This document shows positions 58,101 through 64,000 of a stretch of 64,000 nt of DNA, in pieces. The notes beneath the pieces were generated by a model. It saw only the letters and a program-made list of their open reading frames with translations. It was not told the origin of the DNA and searched no databases. Both the position numbers and the translations under genes were made by a program. Position 1 is the first letter of the stretch. Every line of letters begins with the position of its first letter. This DNA is from Cadophora sp. MPI-SDFR-AT-0126 (lineage: Eukaryota; Ascomycota; Leotiomycetes; Helotiales; Ploettnerulaceae): positions 1,302,001-1,366,000 of the forward strand of contig JAGMVK010000016.1 in the NCBI GenBank assembly GCA_020747065.1, read 5' to 3'.

Positions 58101-58652
58101 AGCCTAGACGGTACTCAGTCTTACCACTCTCCAACGCCTAAACTAGTGGTCACCATGCCTGGACGTACAACAATCAGCGACGTTCGTGCTACCCTAGACA
58201 CTGGAGCCGAAGTCAGTTGTATGACACTGGAAGCGGCGGTGAAGCTTGAGCTAGCTATCACTAATAGCCATAATATGGCCCTGAAAACTATTACTGGAAC
58301 CCGGTCTCGATTCCTTGGGTTCGCCGATAATATTCCTGTGGCGATCGGAAATTGTGTTGTCTACACGAGGTTCTATATTATGGATACTCCTGGCGTCAAA
58401 ATCATCCTAGGATTTCCATTCTTCCGCAAATCTAGGTTAACGTTTCGATACCCTTCCGACTACGATGGTGGCAAAGTACTCGCCGACTTATGGGACTCTC
58501 GCTCTCGTCTTATTACTACCGTCAAGACAAATGATGCCACGGAAGAAGCTAAAGACGCTGAAACCTTGAAAAAGCAACACACTGTCGGAATGGTCTACCA
58601 AGACGAGGACACTGAGTATGATACCCAAGATGAGTTCTCGGAAAACGAATAG
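55134..58652 (+). CDS. Gypsy Gag-protease polyprotein
   Basis: 1172 aa. After a Ser/Gly/Lys-rich N-terminus, residues about 95-290 look like a retrotransposon Gag capsid (FDGREATQYLKSLVRLFR, then a helical region to LRFLFALPVHLKKKAMEV). A C2HC zinc-binding motif with unusual spacing follows, C456-x2-C459-x13-H473-x5-C479. A long disordered region leads to a hydrophobic segment near 925-958 (VSLLLISSIPFLGLPLLTFL) that looks like a membrane helix. The retropepsin lies at the C-terminus with DTGA at 1022-1025 (ATLDTGAEVSCMT) and the second strand ILGFPFF. Gag packages the element RNA and the protease processes the polyprotein. Placing protease with Gag rather than Pol, and the hydrophobic segment, are unusual. 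Start chosen as the first ATG; the frame is intact. Confidence 0.88.
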   Translation: MPANNTGNASPKEKKATGSGSPKAGTPLGASVDTLQAGPTADTGLSKPNVSEDGGKASVTSSSLGLSEGAKTPSEAGDKGHLQDTEQWINVQQPMPLARSIGALYFDGREATQYLKSLVRLFRSRRVVSEDEMKQWVIEYAEPSVAWNLERLPGYASGTFKEFSAAIQKEYQSLDSHHRLHTVGYLDTLIHDFRLLQATDSDPTEVHRFCRAFKEVAINCKNKGDLTDRQIVLRFLFALPVHLKKKAMEVSVQQGGGQFNTDNLAPFSKVFKAVETRISLAKDIDTLVKEQSIGNDSAGYSNINHFTKPVLPTIRAGDTTRFQADFTTYRDNAPATQIRRAFQDDSKTTRPSSLNRVAAPVSEDLIPTIQKIKNNTTQVSDHDLDVITKGLGDLQILQGIVERISDSQLTFEINSIRYTEHATEEALIQWGESQPTSRSSRYNRSAGHYGNNEKGCKWCHNKRLPGMRPQAFHQYMNQCHDYKKFIGLGIIHEADDNNYICIGPWEEGKSKYPVMFPNSDIPRRQEVLKKVLNTVHSPDPARRAQAEKDFLDSQVQAALAREPTYDNSIDSLEVELDLGPVDTSDILAQVHSGDTLARIQSLYTHTEGDSDTEEFQVQPVETRARSTASRKQPYNTEAKLQDRIKAHATYGRPKFPEEITEGVQFTEAQGDTRFSGTIDIDDPKESRKTPTEILKRNTKKIGPSKPPSAIKPSIPSASVRKTAKELRPTQTPPSVIPKHSLRGASSRNPRVHEALFRNGYRHENVLDKLLNLKEIPGNLTLGELIVLIDPPKVVNPSTGTIDQLMQRHRKAQQVEEAKVQSLEALIDSDDILQQRPILWSPLTNIDEYEEGNAKLWGYDSEEEASFPKTSPHDKLTLEIESCRQAPLSEKEQRTVGSGLKWYLCVRKLETYQRSQRAQIAQSVEFLVSRSVSLLLISSIPFLGLPLLTFLANLWQPFSRYQQSTCKASANGASASVCHGKAFSVNPIETSLDGTQSYHSPTPKLVVTMPGRTTISDVRATLDTGAEVSCMTLEAAVKLELAITNSHNMALKTITGTRSRFLGFADNIPVAIGNCVVYTRFYIMDTPGVKIILGFPFFRKSRLTFRYPSDYDGGKVLADLWDSRSRLITTVKTNDATEEAKDAETLKKQHTVGMVYQDEDTEYDTQDEFSENE

Positions 58653-58681
58653 CCGACCGTGAAGAGAGCTTAGCGGTTGGA

Positions 58682-61600
58682 ATGATGGAATGCTCTCAAT
58701 TTGATTTTCCTACGCTTGAGGGCAAGCTTTTTGAAGGGGGGGACGACACTTGGACTTCTACCTCCGACCTTGACTCCCCCGAGCCGAGTACTAATTTACC
58801 TCCTATAGCTGAAACGGAGCCTACGGCAACTATCGAGTTCCTCGAGAAGGAGTTTTGTGTTCCGGAATCTACTCTTCAAAATTTTACACCAGAAAGCATT
58901 ATCAAGGAAGCTCTATTGGACCCCTCTCTAGTTGTCAACCCCGATTCGACATTTTTGTTCACTACAAATTACGGAAAACTTGATATCAAGCACCCTTACT
59001 GCGGAAGGCCTTCACAAGCACGTTCGGCCCGAGTCGGTACAATGTACAAGACAAAAGCAAAGAAAGTTCAGCCAGTTGACGAAGCGGATCTAATGGGGAA
59101 TATCCCCGGTGGAAGAGAAGATTGGTACCGAAGATCAAGAGAGAGAGATACGCAACAAGTCCAACATGGGAAATTTCAGCACCTTCTACTACCTCGGTTT
59201 TCGAGCCTACCCCGGGGTTCTAGACTCACTCCAGAAAGGTTATCAAGACTTAATGTTGGCAACTCGCTATGGCCAGAGGAGAGAGCTCTTTTCGACGAGA
59301 TGATGCTGAATAGAGAAGGAGCTATAGCGTTTGAATGGCCTGAATGTGGAAGGTTCCACGAAGACGTTTCCCCTCCGGTGATTATCAAAACGATACCTCA
59401 TAAGGCATGGCAGGCACCAAATTTCCCCCTACCGAGAGCACTAGTGCCTGAAGTTACAAAGATGGTGCAAGAGCGATTGGACAAGGGGGTACTCGAACTC
59501 TCAGAAGGACCCTATCGAAATGCTTGGTTCCTAGTCAAGAAGAAAGAGCCCGGGAAATATAGGCTCATTAACTCAGCGACTATGCTAAACGCAGTAACTC
59601 GACGGGACGCAAACCTACCTCCTTCAGTGGACGAGTTCTCTGAAGAGTTCGCCGGTTGTCAAATGGCTAGTCTTGTCGACCTCTATTCCGGCTACGATCA
59701 ACAAATACTCCACCAATCAAGTCGAGACATGACAGCGTTCTATGTGCCACATATAGGGCTGGTTAGAAACACTACTTTACCTCAAGGGTGTACTAATTCA
59801 GTCGCTCAATTTGTACGGACGATGTCAAGAATCTTGAAGGACATTATGCCGACTATTGCTGTGCCGTTTCTTGATGATATAGGCGTCAAAGGCCCGTATA
59901 CGGACTACAATCAAGCCACTGTCGATACTTCTCCGGGGATTCGCCAATTTGTGTTGGAGCATATCGTCAATCTCGATAAGACTCTAGAAAGACTCGAGAG
60001 AGCTGGAGCGACTATTGGAGCCAAATCTCAGTTTTGCCTTGATGGATTGGATATTGTAGGCTACGCTTGCAATTCAAAGGGTAGAGAGCCCTCGGCAGCA
60101 CACCTTGTCAAGATACAGAATTGGAAGGAACCGAAAAACATCTCCGAGGTCAAAGGATTTCTCGGCCTTGTTGTTTACTTTCGGATTTGGATCAAAGACT
60201 TTCGACATATCGCCGAACCCCTCTATAACCTCTCGAGAAAGGGAGTCTCCTTTCTATTTGAACCCGAAGGGCCTACCGGAAAAGCAATGAAGAGACTTCA
60301 AGACGCTCTTTGTACGGCTCCAGTACTTTGCAGGGTCGACTACAGTGAGGACGCTGGGGAAATAGTGGTAGCGGTCGACTCCAGTGGATTTGGCTGGGGA
60401 GGCTACCTGGGCCAAAGAGATCTTGTTAGTGGACGAGTACGCCCCGCTCGGTACGAAAGCGGATGCTGGAATAAGGCCGAACGTAGCTACGACGCCACAA
60501 AGAGGGAGTGTAAAGGGGTGCTTTGTATTCTGAAGAAGCTAAAGATTTGGCTTATAGGAGTACATTTTATCCTGGAAACCGACGCTAATACTCTGGTAGC
60601 ACAGCTCAACGGCGCCGTCAACGACCACCCCGGGGCTATGCTTACAAGATGGCTCACCTGGATAAGGCTTTTCGACTTCGAGGTGCGACATGTCAAAGGC
60701 TCTACGCACACTGCGGCAGACTCTCTCTCTAGGAGGCCGAAGCACTCAGACGACACCGACTTTGACGATAATGCTTCTGATAATGACGAAGATTGGATTC
60801 TCTCAGAACTTGGAGCCTATGAGATTTGCCCTGTGGAGCTTGACAATGGGGAAGAGGCGGTTATAACAGACCCGGAGTTGACGAAGCGGAACGCTATTCT
60901 TCAAGACATGAAATTACGGGTACAACGACTTAGAGAAGGCAGAGAACTCACAGAAAGCTCTGGTGCTACTTCCGATACAGAATCGAACGCCAAATATGAG
61001 TTCCCGGTTTCTTCTTCCGAATACTCCGACCACTTCATACAAATCGCCTTGTACTTAACGACACTCAAGACCCCGGAAGGAATGGATCGAAAGACCTTTC
61101 GTGCCTTCAAGAAAGAAGCTCTAAATTTTGGAGTACACGGCCGGAAAATCTGGAAGCTACCAATGAAAGGAGCCCCTATCAGGCTTGTAATCGACACTGA
61201 TCGAGACAAAGCACGGATTCTTCGAAGTTGTCATAACGACTCTGGGCACAAAGGGAGGGAAAGTACTTATCACCGTATTTCCACACGCTACTTTTGGAAG
61301 GGGTGCTATAAAGACACTATGAATTTCGTTCAAACTTGCCCGGAATGCCAACTGAGATCACTAAGACAGCAAGAAGAACCTCTTTTCCCTACGGCTTCTA
61401 ACGGTTTAATGGAGAAGTGGGCCCTAGACATCACTTATATGACTAAACGACAAGGAAAGCAATATTTAGTTGTTGCTAGGGACGATATGAGTGGTTGGGT
61501 CGAGGCACGGGCTCTCACACACAAGACAGCGGCAGCTGTAGCCACTTTTATTTGGGAAGATATCATTTGCCGCCACGGCCTATTCTGGAGAATAGTGGTT

Positions 61601-62536
61601 GACGGGGGCAAAGAGAACGTAGGAGAAGTGATTCAGCTCCTAAACAGAATGGAGATACAGCGTATACAGGTGTCAGCCTACAACCCAAGAGCGAATGGTA
61701 TGGCTGAACGAGGCCACGGGCCGATTAAAAATGCTCTCTCTAAGATGGGAAATCGGTGGATCGAAAACCTTCCGGCAGTGTTATTTGCGGATCGGACAAC
61801 GGTACACGGACCTACAGGCTTTACACCCTTCTATATGGTTTACGGCAGAGAACCTATCCTCCCTGTGGAAACACGATACCCTACCTGGAGAACCCTGTTT
61901 ACAGAAGAAGTCACTGATCGATCGAAGTTATTGCAACTTAGGGCGATTCAGTTTCAAATGCGGCAAGAAAACATCAACGAAGCAATACTACGCAAAAGCC
62001 GCCGTAGACAAGAGGGTCGAGACGCTTTCGACGATAAGCACAACATTCGACGGAGACTATTTCAAGTCAAAGATATAGTCCTTCGATACGATTCAGTGAG
62101 GGAAATCGACAAGTCAACACGAAGAGCTTTAGATTTCCGGTGGTTAGGGCCGTATGAGATAGCACAAGCCAACACTGAAAAGGGTTACTACAGGCTCAAA
62201 GAGCTAGGACCTGATGGCCCCTGGCTCCAATCAACCTTCGCTGGAAGTATGCTAAAACTGTTTCACGTACGAAAGAAGTTTATCTACAGCGCTGAAGACG
62301 CTGAATCTGTCGCTCATCTCAGTGACCAAGAGAGAGAGGTCAGTGCTGAATCAGGCCTGGAAAACCCCCGCCAACAATGCTTCGACAACAACGACGGTGA
62401 TTATAGCACAGACGCTTCCGATACACCTACTGTTCAAATCAGACGAAACGATGGAATTATTGTCAGAATCCCAGAGATCTCACAGAGCCAACGAGACCAA
62501 TACAGGGTAGTCTCAGCGTGGTCAACCTCAGAATAG
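58682..62536 (+). CDS. Gypsy Pol: reverse transcriptase, RNase H, integrase
   Basis: 1284 aa, beginning 29 bp after the Gag-protease stop and in a different frame, so expression probably needs re-initiation or another recoding mode. RT spans about 260-500 with LVDLYSG (D333), LPQGCTNS and catalytic FLDD (396-399). RNase H spans about 560-690 with D566, E609 (KREC), D634 (ETDAN) and D680 (AADSLSRR). The integrase zinc domain has H851, H856, C886 and C889 (TCPECQ). The core has D916 (LDITYM), D974 (VVDGGKEN) and E1009 (NGMAERGH), D-D-35-E spacing. A GPY/F-like module lies near 1152-1190 (FRWLGPYEI). No chromodomain is visible. All catalytic residues are present. Confidence 0.93.
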   Translation: MMECSQFDFPTLEGKLFEGGDDTWTSTSDLDSPEPSTNLPPIAETEPTATIEFLEKEFCVPESTLQNFTPESIIKEALLDPSLVVNPDSTFLFTTNYGKLDIKHPYCGRPSQARSARVGTMYKTKAKKVQPVDEADLMGNIPGGREDWYRRSRERDTQQVQHGKFQHLLLPRFSSLPRGSRLTPERLSRLNVGNSLWPEERALFDEMMLNREGAIAFEWPECGRFHEDVSPPVIIKTIPHKAWQAPNFPLPRALVPEVTKMVQERLDKGVLELSEGPYRNAWFLVKKKEPGKYRLINSATMLNAVTRRDANLPPSVDEFSEEFAGCQMASLVDLYSGYDQQILHQSSRDMTAFYVPHIGLVRNTTLPQGCTNSVAQFVRTMSRILKDIMPTIAVPFLDDIGVKGPYTDYNQATVDTSPGIRQFVLEHIVNLDKTLERLERAGATIGAKSQFCLDGLDIVGYACNSKGREPSAAHLVKIQNWKEPKNISEVKGFLGLVVYFRIWIKDFRHIAEPLYNLSRKGVSFLFEPEGPTGKAMKRLQDALCTAPVLCRVDYSEDAGEIVVAVDSSGFGWGGYLGQRDLVSGRVRPARYESGCWNKAERSYDATKRECKGVLCILKKLKIWLIGVHFILETDANTLVAQLNGAVNDHPGAMLTRWLTWIRLFDFEVRHVKGSTHTAADSLSRRPKHSDDTDFDDNASDNDEDWILSELGAYEICPVELDNGEEAVITDPELTKRNAILQDMKLRVQRLREGRELTESSGATSDTESNAKYEFPVSSSEYSDHFIQIALYLTTLKTPEGMDRKTFRAFKKEALNFGVHGRKIWKLPMKGAPIRLVIDTDRDKARILRSCHNDSGHKGRESTYHRISTRYFWKGCYKDTMNFVQTCPECQLRSLRQQEEPLFPTASNGLMEKWALDITYMTKRQGKQYLVVARDDMSGWVEARALTHKTAAAVATFIWEDIICRHGLFWRIVVDGGKENVGEVIQLLNRMEIQRIQVSAYNPRANGMAERGHGPIKNALSKMGNRWIENLPAVLFADRTTVHGPTGFTPFYMVYGREPILPVETRYPTWRTLFTEEVTDRSKLLQLRAIQFQMRQENINEAILRKSRRRQEGRDAFDDKHNIRRRLFQVKDIVLRYDSVREIDKSTRRALDFRWLGPYEIAQANTEKGYYRLKELGPDGPWLQSTFAGSMLKLFHVRKKFIYSAEDAESVAHLSDQEREVSAESGLENPRQQCFDNNDGDYSTDASDTPTVQIRRNDGIIVRIPEISQSQRDQYRVVSAWSTSE

Positions 62537-64000
62537 CACCTCTAATGGCGAGGACGCCAACTCTTCAAAACGGGAAAACGACCGCTAGTACTACCAGCAC
62601 TTGTCTCCACCAGCACCATTCAGGGCAGCTTCAATTCGCTGTAGCACTGCCTACAGGTACCTAGAGAGCATGCAAACCACTAAGACACGAAAGGCTGGCA
62701 AGAAGTAGAGCCTGAACGCCCCTGAAACATCAGAGTACGATCTGGCCCCACGGAGTGACTATTTAACACAAGGCCAAACGTCACCCACGTCAGCGCTGAT
62801 AACTCCCTTGAGTGTACAACGTGAACTGTGGAGCTCTCCATCATCGCTAGTACCTTCCGCGGAGTCAATGATGAGCCACTCGTTGAATAGGAAGGTAGGA
62901 CGGGCCTGATTTGTGCGTCCTAATGACCGACCACAACGGCTTTGAGCGCATACTCTGGAAGTGAGCAGTGAAAGGTCCGTCCCCTACACGCAAAGGTTGA
63001 TGCAAAGCACCCCCCGTTTAAGCGCCGCTTCCCCGAGATGACCCACCAAATCCCCTATCTGCGGAAGCCCCTAGGAGAATAGCCAGCAAAAATAAAGGAT
63101 TTCCCCAAGACCACAAGTAAAAGATATCCCCCAAGGCAAGCATCACCAATACCAACAGCACCAACGACAGAGAAGCTTTACCCGGTAATGAAGATCTCCG
63201 ATCTATTGTTGGGAGCAACCTGAAGGAGGATATCTGCCAGCGGAAAGCAATGAAAACCCCGGTTCCACCAGCCCTATGGAACCTTTTCCCTCGCAAAGCG
63301 CACATAGAACTAGAGAGATTCTAGTTGCCTCAGACCCAGGACTGCCTGCGCCGTCTACCGTTCCAGTGGTTTCCCACCGGTCAGGTTATTGCTGTGGCTT
63401 CCAAGGAGATACAGCACTCGCTGATCAAGGTCTCATCAAAGGCAGAAGCTCTCTAGCCTATCCCCACGAAGCCAATATCTCTGCGCCTTGGAATCACCCA
63501 AGGGTTAGAGTTCCCCACGCGTTGAAGGCCTGAACATGCCATCGGCCGACGACCTTCAACGAAGTAACTTCACCGGAGGAAGGAGTGTCAGTCCATCTCC
63601 AGATCAGCCTGACCTTGGTCACGCCTGCTAGGTCTGGGCCCCCATCTACATCATCTTCACTCTCTTAGAGAGGAGCGGATGGAAAGAACGTAGCTCACGA
63701 GGTCTACCGCAGCCTGAGTGCTAGCAAGAGTATTGACGCAAGGAGTGCAGATATGGTACAACGGAGTCAGAATCCGCGAGCCTGCGTAACGTGCTCAGAG
63801 TGCCTCTGCTGAAGCAAGCAACCTAAGTTGAAAGCTCCAACTGGCTGGCCCTCAAGATAATGGAGTCGGTGATGGACCTATACGTCTTCTAGGAGCCATC
63901 GGACATGCCCAAGACCATCACTGGACCAAAAAGCGAACGAACCCACAATAGCCATCACCCTCTAGCATGCCATGCTCATGCTCTGAAGACAGGAGAGTCA
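62537..64000 (+). other. Region downstream of Gypsy pol, no gene recognised
   Basis: About 1.46 kb of balanced sequence with no long frame on either strand. The longest are 95 codons minus at 63018-63305, with a hydrophobic stretch (SLVLLVLVMLALGDIFYLWS), and 85 codons plus at 63276-63533. It should contain the polypurine tract and lead to the 3' LTR, neither of which I can identify. The RIP-mutated Gypsy relic also has a long region after pol. Confidence 0.4.

Larger units (their letters stand above)
53966..64000 (+). mobile_element. Apparently intact Ty3/Gypsy retrotransposon, 3' end beyond window
   Basis: Consists of a 5' LTR (53966-54240), primer-binding site (54249), an untranslated leader, a 1172-aa Gag-protease ORF (55134-58652), a 1284-aa RT-RNase H-integrase ORF (58682-62536) and at least 1.46 kb of downstream sequence. 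Both ORFs are free of stops and RIP decay, so this copy is young or escaped RIP. It inserted next to or into the LINE remnant. No second LTR copy is seen before 64000, so the element continues past the window. Confidence 0.85.

Noticed and set aside
63018..63305. 95-codon minus-strand frame with a membrane-like stretch, as an additional gene or envelope-like protein
   Set aside because: It is short, isolated and antisense to the element, with no signal peptide or related motif.

Overview
The window looks like an accessory, transposon-packed region of a filamentous ascomycete (Pezizomycotina). The evidence is a HET-domain gene, a 2EXR-domain gene, short fungal GT..AG introns, and long AT-rich tracts in which old transposon genes are riddled with C-to-T and G-to-A changes (many CAG/CAA codons become TAG/TAA, TpA in excess). 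That is the signature of repeat-induced point mutation (RIP). Genus cannot be read from the sequence. All family assignments come from reading translations and motifs by eye; no database search was run.

Layout. 1-6046: RIP-mutated Copia relic on the minus strand, its 5' LTR at the right edge. 6047-8080: AT-rich tract ending in three adjacent minisatellites with 49, 40 and 53 bp units. 8832-23281: long RIP-mutated Gypsy relic with two LTRs, interrupted at 13707-15565 by an intact, un-mutated pogo/Tigger element (55-bp TIRs, TA duplication, 554-aa transposase). 23282-26592: AT-rich debris with a doubtful pogo-like relic. 26593-27396: 2EXR gene. 27960-29165: Tad1-like LINE relic (minus). 29175-34398: hAT relic whose transposase gene still shows a series of introns, two of them swollen by (AAT)n arrays. 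35631-37123: F-box-like pseudogene. 37569-37817: solo LTR. 38388-38570: MYND-finger fragment. 39139-42414: large HET-domain gene. 43691-45523: second, decayed pogo-family element. 45.7-52.9 kb: low-confidence ORFs and three broken unknown coding stretches. 52998-53219: solo LTR with a perfect 5-bp duplication. 53225-53965: LINE RNase H fragment. 53966-64000: apparently intact Gypsy element (5' LTR, primer-binding site, Gag-protease ORF, RT-RNase H-integrase ORF), running off the window.

How the parts relate. Only the 2EXR and HET genes look like intact host genes. The rest is a layered record: old Copia, Gypsy, LINE and hAT copies silenced by RIP, then recent arrivals (intact pogo, intact Gypsy) that have escaped it. 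The intact Gypsy and the RIP-mutated Gypsy share a primer-binding site once RIP changes are allowed for. The two pogo elements, with unrelated TIR sequences, both carry TIR repeats with an exact 17-bp period.
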